NCBI RefSeq assembly: GCF_000814825.1
Contig: NZ_CP009302.1
Coordinates: forward strand, 1,736,001-1,800,000
Direction: 5' to 3'
Origin: Berryella intestinalis
GTDB taxonomy: Bacteria; Actinomycetota; Coriobacteriia; Coriobacteriales; Eggerthellaceae
DNA: 64,000 bases
The translations under genes and the position numbers were made by a program. Shown one piece after another: positions 33,262 to 45,060 of the stretch. The notes beneath the pieces were generated by a model that did no database searches, had not been told where the DNA came from, and saw only the letters and a program-made list of their open reading frames with translations. The stretch's first letter is position 1; every line of letters begins with the position of its first letter.

Positions 33262-34737
33262 CTAATCCCCCAACCTCTTCTTGAAGCGCTGCGTGCGCGA
33301 CGAGTACACGTTGATGAGGAGGATCACCAAAAACGACAAGACGATGACCACCAGCACCCAGAACAGGGCGACATCCGACTTGCCGCCCATCCAGTCGAAG
33401 TATATGGCGATGGGGATGGTCTGCGTGATCCCCGCATAGTTTCCCGCGAAGAACAGGGTGCAGCCGAACTCGCCCATGGCGCGCGCGAACGCGAGCACCG
33501 TTCCCGCCGCGATGGAGGGCCATGCCAAAGGCAGCATGAGGCGGAAAAACACCTTCGCCTCGCCCCACCCCAGCGTCCGGGCCGCATCCAGCATGGCCGC
33601 GTCGAGGTTCTCGAAGGCCCCGCGCACCGTGCGGTACATCATGGGAAAGCCCACCACCACGCAGGCGATGACCGCCGCCTGCCAGGTGAACACCACGTCG
33701 ATGCCGTGCTCGATGAGCCAACGGCCCGTCGCCGTGGAGTTTCCGAACAGAAGGAGCAGCAGGAAGCCGCATACCGTCGGGGGAAGCACCATGGGAACAG
33801 TGAACAGGGTGTCCAAGACGCCCTTCAGCCGATCGGAGACCCTCATGGTCGCCCATGCCGCGAACAGGCCCAGGATGAAGATGAACACGATGGCGGCGCC
33901 CGTCGTGCGCAGCGACACCCACAGAGGGCTCCAGTCGAGGGACGAGAAGAACGCCGCGACCGCCGCAGCGCCCTCGGGCTTCTCGACCACGATCACATCG
34001 GCTGCAGGTTTCAGCAGGCCGGTCTCCATGAACAGGCCGCCCGCGCTTCCGTCGTCGGAGCCGTCCAGGCGGCTGGTCGCGTAGAAGCTCCCTTCCGCCT
34101 CCTGGGCGAACCCGTACGAAAACGCACCCGCCAGCACCGTCTTGCTGCTGGTGAAATAGCACGTCTTTCCCGAAGGATCGATGAGCGCCCCGCCGCTCGA
34201 CGCACCCCGGTCGAGCGCTTCGACCTGCGCGAGGAAGCGGCTTTGGAAGCGCTTGTCGGAGATGTCTACGCCCAGCTCGGAGGCGACCGAAGCGGGAACG
34301 TAGACGATGACCGCATCACGGGTTGCAACGAGAGCGAAGGCGCGCTCGGAGGCCATGGGCCACCGGTACCCTATCGAGACCCCGCCCACGGCGCGGTTGG
34401 TCCCCTTGTTCTGCCGGGAAAACGACTCGATCCCGAAATCGCAATGCTCGAGCGTGGAGGCGGAGAAGTCCTCGGACACCGACACGACGCCCTCCACTTC
34501 GGATGCATCGCCCGTACCTGCGGAAAGGGGCCGCCCCTCCGCGTCCGCGAACACTGCGGGCGAATCCGCCTCGCCCGACGCCGACGCGATCCGCGCCGAC
34601 GAGGCTCCCCCGACGGGAGTCTCGTCGGCGCACGCGGTCGAAGCGCATGCGGCCGCGAGGAAGGCGGCCGTCAATCCGACGGCGACCAACCTGCCGATCG
34701 CACGGGCTGCCGAGCGCCCCGTTGAACAACTACGCAC
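33262..34737 (-). CDS. modB: Molybdate ABC transporter permease ModB with extra N-terminal extracytoplasmic domain
   Basis: 491 residues, about twice the usual ModB length. The last 228 residues are a normal ModB permease: VPMVLPPTVCGFLLLLLFG, the EAA-type loop LDAAMLDAARTLGWGEAKVFFRLMLP, and AGTVLAFARAMGEFG. Ahead of it are a signal-anchor (about 10-38, ending in AAACAS) and about 225 residues that are predicted outside the membrane and show no motif I recognise. The start is a GTG at 34735-34737 after GGGAGGACT. It is preceded by the hairpin at 34757-34783 and coupled to modC. Confidence 0.88.
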   Translation of the reverse strand: MRSCSTGRSAARAIGRLVAVGLTAAFLAAACASTACADETPVGGASSARIASASGEADSPAVFADAEGRPLSAGTGDASEVEGVVSVSEDFSASTLEHCDFGIESFSRQNKGTNRAVGGVSIGYRWPMASERAFALVATRDAVIVYVPASVASELGVDISDKRFQSRFLAQVEALDRGASSGGALIDPSGKTCYFTSSKTVLAGAFSYGFAQEAEGSFYATSRLDGSDDGSAGGLFMETGLLKPAADVIVVEKPEGAAAVAAFFSSLDWSPLWVSLRTTGAAIVFIFILGLFAAWATMRVSDRLKGVLDTLFTVPMVLPPTVCGFLLLLLFGNSTATGRWLIEHGIDVVFTWQAAVIACVVVGFPMMYRTVRGAFENLDAAMLDAARTLGWGEAKVFFRLMLPLAWPSIAAGTVLAFARAMGEFGCTLFFAGNYAGITQTIPIAIYFDWMGGKSDVALFWVLVVIVLSFLVILLINVYSSRTQRFKKRLGD

Positions 34738-34756
34738 GAGTCCTCCCTGTACAGAA

Positions 34757-34783
34757 GAAGCACCGGCGAGATGCCGGTGCTTC
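34757..34783 (-). terminator. Intercistronic hairpin between modA and modB
   Basis: 11-bp stem GAAGCACCGGC / GCCGGTGCTTC with a 5-base loop in the 73-nt gap between the two genes. The minus-strand tail TTCTTCTG is only partly T-rich. Such hairpins often let a binding protein be made in excess of its permease, by partial termination or by protecting the modA mRNA 3' end. Confidence 0.55.
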
Positions 34784-34810
34784 GGATCCTCTCGAGAACC
34801 GACCGCCGAT

Positions 34811-35689
34811 CTACGCGGCAAGCTCGAAACCATATTTCGAGAACACCTTCTGAGCTTCGACGTCCTCCATGCAGAACTTCAGGAAGTCGGCTGCCGCCTG
34901 GGAATTCGCAGTGTCGGCGCACACGGCCCCCGGATACTTGATGGCCTTGTGGGTGTCGGCCGGAACCGTGAAGATGGCCTCGATGCCGTCGTAGCGGTAC
35001 ACGTCGGAGCTGTAGACGAACCCGACCTGGGCCTGGCCGCTCGCCACGTACTTGGCGACCGTGCCGACCTTGTCGGCGCCGGCGTTCACCTTGGAGGCAA
35101 CGGTGTCGGCCCACGTCACGGAGATCTTCTTGGCATCATCCGTTGCCGTGGTGCACAGCCCTGCGGCCTCGAGGGACTGAACGGCGTACTTCCCGGCGGG
35201 AACCGCGTTGGGCTCGCCCAGGGCGAACGACGAGATGGAGTCGCCCGCGAGATCGGCCACCGAAGAGACCTTGATGCCGGAGCCGGAAGCGGCGACCAGC
35301 ACGAGGTCGTTCTTGAACATATCGAGGCGCGTGGACTCGTCGACGGACTTGTTGGAGACGGCCGTGTCCATCGTGGCCGTAGAGGCGGTGATGAGGACGT
35401 CGGCCGCCTTGGAATCGGCCTGCAGCTGGCTGACCAGGTCACCCGAAGCCTTGAACTGCGTGTCGGCGAACGTCACGCCCGTCTTGGCCGTATACAGCGC
35501 CTGAACCTCGGGCAGGGCCTTCTCCAGCGAGTTAGCCGCGAACACGGTGAGCTGGACCGGCTGGGCAGACGAATCCGACTTCTGGTCCGACGAACCCGCC
35601 GACGATCCCGTGCCGGCGCACCCCGTCAACGCGAGGGCTCCGGCCAATGCGACCGAGCACGCCACCGCAACGAGCGCACGCTTCTTCAT
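34811..35689 (-). CDS. modA: Molybdate-binding lipoprotein ModA
   Basis: 292 residues. Lipoprotein signal with lipobox LTGC (Cys24), then a Ser/Asp-rich linker. The mature part begins VQLTVFAANSLEKALPEVQALY and continues ADVLITASTATMD, DLVLVAASGSG and VGFVYSSDVYR, all typical of ModA oxyanion binders. It captures molybdate or tungstate at the cell surface. A strong AGAGGAGG site precedes the ATG. First gene of modABC. Confidence 0.93.
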   Translation of the reverse strand: MKKRALVAVACSVALAGALALTGCAGTGSSAGSSDQKSDSSAQPVQLTVFAANSLEKALPEVQALYTAKTGVTFADTQFKASGDLVSQLQADSKAADVLITASTATMDTAVSNKSVDESTRLDMFKNDLVLVAASGSGIKVSSVADLAGDSISSFALGEPNAVPAGKYAVQSLEAAGLCTTATDDAKKISVTWADTVASKVNAGADKVGTVAKYVASGQAQVGFVYSSDVYRYDGIEAIFTVPADTHKAIKYPGAVCADTANSQAAADFLKFCMEDVEAQKVFSKYGFELAA

Positions 35690-35763
35690 TCGATGTCCTC
35701 CTCTGGTTTTGCTTCCCCCAAATGGGGTCGGATGCGGATCCGACCTCCGCTATTGCATGGTTA

Positions 35764-35816
35764 AGTATCCCCAGAACGAGGATAATAGTCAATCGAAACT
35801 ATTCTCTAGTAGAATA
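35764..35816 (-). promoter_or_regulatory. modA promoter and adjacent dyad
   Basis: On the minus strand TTGACT (35787-35792) and GATACT (35764-35769) are 17 bp apart, about 75 nt before modA. Just upstream lies an AT-rich dyad TATTCT-n5-AGAATA (35800-35816), a candidate operator for a molybdate-responsive regulator. No ModE gene is in view. The dyad also sits directly behind the ligA stop but is too AT-rich and short for a good terminator. Confidence 0.5.
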
Positions 35817-35832
35817 AATTAAGGAGCGGACA

Positions 35833-38902
<3,070 letters not shown>

Positions 38903-38904
38903 GG

Positions 38905-39477
38905 CTACAGCTCGTCCAGGATCTTGCGCGTCTCCTTGAATTTGCGCGCAAGCTGCCGTTTCTGATCGACGCGCTCCTCGGCGACGCGCACCGAGCGCTC
39001 GGTGATGGCCAGAGCGCACGCCACCGCGTCGGTATGGGTGAACGAAAGGGACAAGGGCATCTCGCGCACGCCAAGCTCGTCGGCCACCTCTTTCGCCGCG
39101 CCGTACAGCTTGACGCAGGGCCTGCCCGAAGCCAGGCGCCCCACCTCGATGTCGCGCACGCCTATGCCGCGCGAGAACCCGGTGCCCAGCGCCTTGACCA
39201 CCGCTTCCTTCGCGGCGAAACGCAGCGCGAAATGGGTGGCGGGGATGGACGACCCTTCGCAGTACGCGCGTTCTTCGTCCGAAAAGACCCGTTTCGAAAA
39301 CGCCGGGCTCCTTTTGAGGATCCGGCGTATGCGGTCGATCTCGACGATATCGACGCCCAGACCCACCGTGCCGTCGGCGAACGAAGCCGATTGGCGCGCA
39401 ACGGCCTCGAGCGCCTCTTCGCGCGTTTGCATCTCGGCTCCGATGTCGCCGGCCGCCGTTCGCTCGTTTTCGCCCAT
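38905..39477 (-). CDS. acpS: Holo-ACP synthase with N- and C-terminal extensions
   Basis: 190 residues, longer than the usual 120 or so. The core begins at about residue 38 with VGLGVDIVEIDRIRRIL, then FSDEERAYC, HFALRFAAKEAVVKALGTGF (Mg2+ and CoA site) and LSLSFTHTDAVACALAI. It adds 4'-phosphopantetheine to acyl carrier protein. The start follows AAGGAAC 7 nt after glmS; a shorter start at an internal ATG (residue 16) is possible. The C-terminal about 30 residues are a charged helix. Confidence 0.92.
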   Translation of the reverse strand: MGENERTAAGDIGAEMQTREEALEAVARQSASFADGTVGLGVDIVEIDRIRRILKRSPAFSKRVFSDEERAYCEGSSIPATHFALRFAAKEAVVKALGTGFSRGIGVRDIEVGRLASGRPCVKLYGAAKEVADELGVREMPLSLSFTHTDAVACALAITERSVRVAEERVDQKRQLARKFKETRKILDEL

Positions 39478-39484
39478 GTGTTCC

Positions 39485-41308
39485 TTACTCGACCGTCACC
39501 GATTTTGCAAGGTTGCGGGGCTGATCGACGTCGCACCCGCGCATAACGGCGATGGTGCGGGCCAGCAGCTGCAAAGGAACGCTCGCCGTGATCGCCGAGA
39601 ACGCGTCGCGCACCTTCGGAATGTAGATGACGTGGTCGGCATGAGCCTTGATGTCCTCGTCGCCTTCCGTGGCGATCGCGATGATGGTCGCCCCACGCGC
39701 CTTGCTCTCCTGCATATTGGAGACGGTCTTATCGTACACGGGGCTCTTCGTCGCGACAACGATTACGGGGAATCCCTCGTCGATAAGCGCAATCGGACCA
39801 TGCTTCATCTCGCCGGCCGGGTACGCCTCGGCGTGCAGGTAGCTGATCTCCTTCAGCTTCAGGGCACCCTCGCGCGCAATGGCCGCCCCCATGCCGCGGC
39901 CCACGAACAGGGCGGAGCGGGCCTCGGCGCAGGCGCGCGCCGCCTCGTTCACCTCGTCAGCGTGGGCCAAAATCCATTCGACCTGCTCGGCGGTATCGGC
40001 CAGCTCGCGGAAGAGCAGGCGGATCTGGTTCATCTTGAGCTTCCCCTTGGCCTGGGCCAGCAGCAGGGCAAGCAGCGTAAGGCTCACGATCTGACCGAGG
40101 AAGGACTTGGTCGACGCCACGGCGATCTCCTTGTTCGCCTTCGTGTAGATCACGCCGTCGGATTCGCGCGCAACGGGAGAGCCCAAAACGTTGGTGATGC
40201 CGAACACGCGCGCGCCCTTCACACGGGCGTCGCGGATCGCCGCGAGCGTGTCGGCCGTCTCGCCCGACTGGGACACCGCCACCACCAGCGTGGTGGGCGT
40301 GATGATGGGGTTGCGGTAACGGAACTCGCTTGCAGCCTCCACCTCGGTGGGGATGCGCGCCCAGCCCTCGATCAGCTCCTTTGCCACCAGCCCCGCATGG
40401 TAGCTCGTCCCGCATGCGATCACGTACACGCGATCGATCAGGTCCAGCTCCTCGGGGCTCATGCCCAGCTCGTCGATTTCCAATCGGCCGTTCACCAGGC
40501 GCCCGGCCAACGTATCGCGGATGACGCGCGGCTGCTCGTGGATCTCCTTCAGCATGAAGTCGGGGTATCCGCCCTTCTCGGCGACGTCCATATCCCAGGT
40601 GATGTGCGTCACCGTCGGCTCGATGGGGTTCAGCGCCCCGTCGAAGAACTCGATGGCGTCCCCGTCCATCCGGACGAACCAGCCGTCCTCGAGAACCACC
40701 ACGTCGCGCGTCGCGTCGATCATCGCGATCGCATCGGAGGCCACGTAGCACCCGTCCTCGGCCTTCCCCACGATGAGGGGGGAGTCCTTGCGCGTCGCCA
40801 CGATGACGCCCGGCTCGTCGGCACAGGTCACCGCCAGCCCGTAAGAACCGACGACCTGTTCGGTCGCGGTGCGCACGGCGGCCAAAAGGTCGCCCTCGTA
40901 GGCGTCTTCCACCAAATGGGCGACGGTCTCGGTATCGGTGTCGCTGCCGAATGCGTAGCCGCGAGATGCCAGGTCGTCGCGCAGTTCGGCGAAATTCTCG
41001 ATGATGCCGTTGTGCACCACTGCGATGCGCCCGTCGTTGGAGGCATGGGGATGGGCGTTCGCTTCGCTGGGGCGGCCGTGGGTGGCCCAGCGGGTGTGCC
41101 CGATACCGCAGGTTCCCACCACTTCGCTTTGCTTCACGGCGGATTCGAGCTCGGCAACACGGCCCTTGCGGCGAACCACGTGCAGCGAGCCCTCGTTTTC
41201 AACCGCGACGCCCGCCGAATCGTAACCGCGGTACTCGAGCCGCTTCAAACCTTCAAGCAAGATGCCCGCAACCTGCCGAGAGCCGGTATACCCAACGATT
41301 CCGCACAT
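39485..41308 (-). CDS. glmS: Glutamine-fructose-6-phosphate aminotransferase
   Basis: 607 residues. Cys2 (MCGIVGYTG) is the N-terminal glutaminase nucleophile. RRLEYRGYDSAG, GHTRWATHG and the two SIS domains with ACGTSYHAG, SQSGETADTLAA, STKSFLGQ, and the C-terminal end PRNLAKSVTVE identify GlmS. It makes glucosamine-6-phosphate for peptidoglycan. AAGGAGATCCC precedes the ATG. No glmS ribozyme is recognisable in the short 5' region. First gene of a four-gene operon through ligA. Confidence 0.97.
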   Translation of the reverse strand: MCGIVGYTGSRQVAGILLEGLKRLEYRGYDSAGVAVENEGSLHVVRRKGRVAELESAVKQSEVVGTCGIGHTRWATHGRPSEANAHPHASNDGRIAVVHNGIIENFAELRDDLASRGYAFGSDTDTETVAHLVEDAYEGDLLAAVRTATEQVVGSYGLAVTCADEPGVIVATRKDSPLIVGKAEDGCYVASDAIAMIDATRDVVVLEDGWFVRMDGDAIEFFDGALNPIEPTVTHITWDMDVAEKGGYPDFMLKEIHEQPRVIRDTLAGRLVNGRLEIDELGMSPEELDLIDRVYVIACGTSYHAGLVAKELIEGWARIPTEVEAASEFRYRNPIITPTTLVVAVSQSGETADTLAAIRDARVKGARVFGITNVLGSPVARESDGVIYTKANKEIAVASTKSFLGQIVSLTLLALLLAQAKGKLKMNQIRLLFRELADTAEQVEWILAHADEVNEAARACAEARSALFVGRGMGAAIAREGALKLKEISYLHAEAYPAGEMKHGPIALIDEGFPVIVVATKSPVYDKTVSNMQESKARGATIIAIATEGDEDIKAHADHVIYIPKVRDAFSAITASVPLQLLARTIAVMRGCDVDQPRNLAKSVTVE

Positions 41309-41602
41309 GGGATCTCCTTCATGTCGTGCCGCACCGCCGTTAAGGCGGGGTCTTAACCGACCCATTGTACCGAGACGAACGCACTGTCTGCGCCCGTCTT
41401 GATCAAATGCGGGGATAAACCGATAAGCGGACAGTTGGGAGCGCCCGAAAGCGAAAGCAGTTTTCGTCGGATCCCGCCGAAAACCGACCGCATCGCGAAA
41501 GGCGATCGGTTGGGAATCGACCTCAAGCCCGATGGCCCGCCGATAGAACGGGCTTCTAGCCTGTCGTCATTCGGAGACGCAACAACTACGTTAGGAGCCC
41601 TT

Positions 41603-44197
41603 ATGAGACGATCGGACACCCTGTCGGCACAGCGCGCGAAACACCCTCCGCAGCGGCGCCTCGCCGCGTTCCTGGCCGCCTCGCTTGTCGCGGTTGCCGC
41701 ATGGGCAGCCCCCTCCGCCGTCCCGGAAGGGCTCTGCGTGACCGTACCGATAGAAACCGTCCAGGCCGATAACGGAAACGCACGAAACCCCCTGGTCATA
41801 TCGACGGGACTTTCGTCCGATCCCTCCATCGCCGAACACCATATGAACGTGAGGCAGCCCGCGCGACTCGTCGACAGCCAACCTGCGGCCAGCAAAACCA
41901 CCCATGTCGCCAAACTGTACGCGAACGACGAGCTGGTCGGAGGCGAAGCCACGCTCCCCATCCTCAGAGGCGGCCTCCACAGCTTCTTCGGATGCGACGA
42001 CTTCGCCACGCAGGGAACCACGTTCGAGTTCGAGGGGCGCACCTGGAAGCCGGGCGACAAGATCTCGGCCACCTTCGAGTACCCCTGCGTCGGCGTGTAC
42101 GAGAACGAGCCTATCGGCGCGAGGTTCTCCATCGCCGGCACGTACGTCAAGATCTGGCCCAAGCTGGACTGTCCCGTCATCCAGCTTCCCGACCTGCTCT
42201 ACGCGGGAGGGTATCTGTTCAACATGCGCGACACCGACATGAGCATCGAGTTCTTCTACTGCTCGGACAAGCGGCCCGTCGAGTTGTCGGGCAGCTACCT
42301 AACCTTCTGCTCCCTCAACTACTATCCCCCCTCCAAGGTCGAAGACTATCCCGACCTTCCCGCATCGGGCGACATCTGCTCGGAAAGCGTCCTCGTTCCC
42401 GCAAAGGACACGAAAAAGATCGCCCTGTCGCAGCAGACCAATATGAGGACGAAATCCGTGACGATAGGGGGCACCGAGTACATCCACGCCTACCCCGTCA
42501 GCAACGAATTCGAGGACCATCTGGGAAAGCCCACGTACACCAAAAACGCCGTCACCCTGTATCAAGACGGGCGGTTCACCGTCAAAGCCCCGTTCACCGG
42601 CTGGTTCAGCTTCGCAAGCGCCAGCCTTGGAGCCGGAGCCCCTCCCGCGCCGCAGAAAACGGCCGATCGGGAAACCGTCGTTGCGGGCCAGCCCGTCGTA
42701 TGGGATGTCAGCCAGAAGGTGGGCACGCTCGGAGAAGACGTCCTCAGCAGGTACAGGCGCTTCGAAATCGTCGATCATCTGCCCGATGCACTGGAATACC
42801 GAGCCGCCAAAGTCGTGAAGGAGCAAAACGGCAAGAAAGAAGATGTGACCGGCGCCGCCGGGAAGCTGGAATGGAACGCAGAGCGCAAAGAGCTCTCGTA
42901 CCGGTTCGACCCGGCCTGGCTCGCCGGCTCCATGCCGCTCGCGGGAGAAACGTACCATCTGGTCATCGAAACGTCGGCGAAAGGCGATGCCGAGGCCTCC
43001 ACGGTCGAGAACACCGCCGAAACGCTCATCAACCGGCACCGCGCAGATGCGAAGGGGTCGGTGCGGATAGAGAGGCCCGAGCCTCCCCAGCCGATCGATC
43101 CGCCCCAGCCGCCGTCTCCCCCCGTGACCCCCGATATCGTTCCCACAACGGGAGACCTCGTCACCGCGCAGAAGCATTCGGTTCCGGCTTCGGGGACGCC
43201 CGTGAAAGCCGGCGACGAGATCGAGTATCTCGTCACGGTGGAAAACACGGGAAGCGCCCCCAGCGCCCGCACCCTCGTACGCGATCCCGTCCCCGAAGGA
43301 GCCTCCTACGTCGAGGGCTCGGCAACTGCGCAAGGCGCCTACGTCGAGGCGTCGGATCGCAGCGGGGCATACGTGGAGTGGACCGTGCCGAGCCTTCCGC
43401 CGCACAAGAGAATCGAGCTGAGATTCCGCGCAACGGTATCGAAAGAGGCCGCTCAGAACAGATCCGTCATCCTGAACACCGCGTTTTACGGCGGCTGCGA
43501 CCCCTCGACGAAGCCGGGAGATCCCGCAAACGGGCAGCCGAACAACGCGACCAGCACCACCGTCCACCCCGTCGCGGAGAAAGCGCATGCACCCGCCCAG
43601 CTCCATGTCGTGAAGCGATCGGACCCCCGCTCCGGAACCCTCGTGAAACCAGGCGACACCATAACGTATTTCATCGACGTCTCCCATAAAGGGTCGCCTG
43701 ACAGCGACGCCGCAAGCCAAGTGCGCGTCGAAGACCCCCTCCCCGACGGATGCGAGCTGGTCGAAGGCGGTCTCCCCGACGGACACTCCGCCTCCTTCGA
43801 CGCATCGAGCCGCACTGTGAGCTGGATTATCGACAGGATAGAACCCGGATCTGCAACCACGCTCTCCTTCACGGTGCGCGTCAGCGAAAACCCGGAAGGG
43901 AGCATCGACCACCTCGACAACCAGGTGCGCTATCAACCCGGTTGGAAGAAGGGCGACCCCCTGCCGAACACCTCGAACACGACGCGCCATCTCATCGCCA
44001 AAGGAGACGAGCCGGCAAAGGACGATCGCGGCGACGGGAAGCCCTTCGACAAGACGGGCAACGCCCTGATCCCGTATTGGTGGGTCGCCGGGCTCCTCGG
44101 CCTGATCGCGGTCGGATGCGGGTCCGTCTTCTTGACCTGCGAGCTGAAAAGGAGGCGCATGTCGGGTGGCGCGCTTAAGATACCGCGCCGCAGATAA
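41603..44197 (+). CDS. Large cell-wall surface protein with D2/DUF11-type repeats and atypical sorting signal
   Basis: 864 residues, ATG behind TTAGGAG. A signal peptide (about 1-42) is followed by an unrecognised domain of about 300 residues with six cysteines. Then comes a fimbrial-isopeptide D2-like domain (about 350-490), a proline-rich hinge (PPQPIDPPQPPSPP), and two DUF11-like domains (about 520-650 and 660-800). The C-terminus is a sorting-signal layout: FDKTG (815-819), a hydrophobic helix and an Arg/Lys tail. FDKTG stands where LPxTG is expected. The gene overlaps the sortase gene by 32 bp. A likely adhesin or pilus-like stalk; ligand unknown. Confidence 0.8.
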   Translation: MRRSDTLSAQRAKHPPQRRLAAFLAASLVAVAAWAAPSAVPEGLCVTVPIETVQADNGNARNPLVISTGLSSDPSIAEHHMNVRQPARLVDSQPAASKTTHVAKLYANDELVGGEATLPILRGGLHSFFGCDDFATQGTTFEFEGRTWKPGDKISATFEYPCVGVYENEPIGARFSIAGTYVKIWPKLDCPVIQLPDLLYAGGYLFNMRDTDMSIEFFYCSDKRPVELSGSYLTFCSLNYYPPSKVEDYPDLPASGDICSESVLVPAKDTKKIALSQQTNMRTKSVTIGGTEYIHAYPVSNEFEDHLGKPTYTKNAVTLYQDGRFTVKAPFTGWFSFASASLGAGAPPAPQKTADRETVVAGQPVVWDVSQKVGTLGEDVLSRYRRFEIVDHLPDALEYRAAKVVKEQNGKKEDVTGAAGKLEWNAERKELSYRFDPAWLAGSMPLAGETYHLVIETSAKGDAEASTVENTAETLINRHRADAKGSVRIERPEPPQPIDPPQPPSPPVTPDIVPTTGDLVTAQKHSVPASGTPVKAGDEIEYLVTVENTGSAPSARTLVRDPVPEGASYVEGSATAQGAYVEASDRSGAYVEWTVPSLPPHKRIELRFRATVSKEAAQNRSVILNTAFYGGCDPSTKPGDPANGQPNNATSTTVHPVAEKAHAPAQLHVVKRSDPRSGTLVKPGDTITYFIDVSHKGSPDSDAASQVRVEDPLPDGCELVEGGLPDGHSASFDASSRTVSWIIDRIEPGSATTLSFTVRVSENPEGSIDHLDNQVRYQPGWKKGDPLPNTSNTTRHLIAKGDEPAKDDRGDGKPFDKTGNALIPYWWVAGLLGLIAVGCGSVFLTCELKRRRMSGGALKIPRRR

Positions 44198-45035
44198 GCG
44201 GCGGCGAAGACCCGTCGAGGGCCGAGCTGCGCGGCGGCTCGGCCCGACGCCGACCTCCCGAAAGCTCGAATGGGCATCGGCGACGATCGGGATAACGTCG
44301 GCGGCGCTCCTTTCGGCGGTGTTCCTCGCGCCGTTGGCAAGCGACCTTGCATCATCGCCCCCTCGGCCCGACGACCCCTCCGCCGAAAGCGGCTGGTTCG
44401 CGCCGATAGCCGAGCAAGTTCGCGGGGAAGGCAGCGGGGCGGACGGGGCAGGCGGCGTCCCCGTCGTCGATTGGGACGCCTGGAGCGCAGCGAACCCCGA
44501 CATCGTCGCATGGATCCACGTTCCCGGAACGCATATCAGCTATCCGGTGGCGCAGGCCCCCTTATCCGATCCGCTGTTCTACCTCGACCACGATGCGTGG
44601 GGCCACCCCGATCCGGCGGGATGCCCCTACCTGGACGCCGCCTGCGCCGCCGAGGGCCTCGACGCCCGGCACGTGGTGATAAGCGGGCATAACATGGGAT
44701 GGTCCGACCGTCTTTTCGCCGACTTCTCCCGGTACGCCGATATCGGCTTCGCCCGAGATCATCGCACCGTGTACCTGCTCTCGCGCGACGAGGTCCGCGT
44801 CCTCAGCGTATTCGGGGCAAGAACCATGCCGGGCTCGAACCCCGAGAAGCTCCTGCGGTTTTCCGATGGGGACGCATTTTCAGAGTATCTTGCAACGGTG
44901 CGGGAGGGTGCTGCCTTCGTCCTCGACGAAGACGAGGCCCATCCCGCAACCAGGCAGCTGTTCACATTCTGCACCTGCAGTTACCGGATGAGCCCCGAAA
45001 ACGAAAGGACCCTCGTCTATGCCCAGCCCGCGTAA
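44166..45035 (+). CDS. Class B sortase
   Basis: 289 residues, GTG start 11 nt after AGGAGG. One N-terminal transmembrane helix (about 36-58). The catalytic set is His175 (SGHNM), Cys271 (TFCTCSY) and Arg281 (ENERTLVY), and the WIHVPGTHISYPV and YLDHDAWG segments are typical of SrtB. A second cysteine, Cys269, sits two residues before the nucleophile. The enzyme is encoded immediately after one surface protein, overlapping it, so it is probably a dedicated sortase for that substrate. Confidence 0.9.
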   Translation: MARLRYRAADKRRRRPVEGRAARRLGPTPTSRKLEWASATIGITSAALLSAVFLAPLASDLASSPPRPDDPSAESGWFAPIAEQVRGEGSGADGAGGVPVVDWDAWSAANPDIVAWIHVPGTHISYPVAQAPLSDPLFYLDHDAWGHPDPAGCPYLDAACAAEGLDARHVVISGHNMGWSDRLFADFSRYADIGFARDHRTVYLLSRDEVRVLSVFGARTMPGSNPEKLLRFSDGDAFSEYLATVREGAAFVLDEDEAHPATRQLFTFCTCSYRMSPENERTLVYAQPA

Positions 45036-45060
45036 GTCGGACGGAAGCGAAGCGGCTCTG

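Noticed and set aside
35800-35816. The AT-rich dyad as the ligA terminator
   Set aside because: Stem of six mostly A-T pairs and no clear T-run. Its place beside the modA -35 element fits an operator better.
41309-41602. glmS riboswitch/ribozyme or other known riboswitch in the glmS/surface-protein gap
   Set aside because: The glmS leader is short and lacks the expected ribozyme core. Only a small GTTAAG/CTTAAC dyad is visible.
44166-44200. Frameshift between the surface protein and the sortase, suggesting one broken gene
   Set aside because: The surface protein already has a complete anchor and basic tail, and the sortase has its own AGGAGG site and transmembrane helix. The 32-bp overlap is ordinary coupling.
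42299-44503. Long open frame antisense to the surface protein
   Set aside because: Overlaps two genes with clear signal peptide, domains and catalytic residues. Composition is that of a shadow frame.
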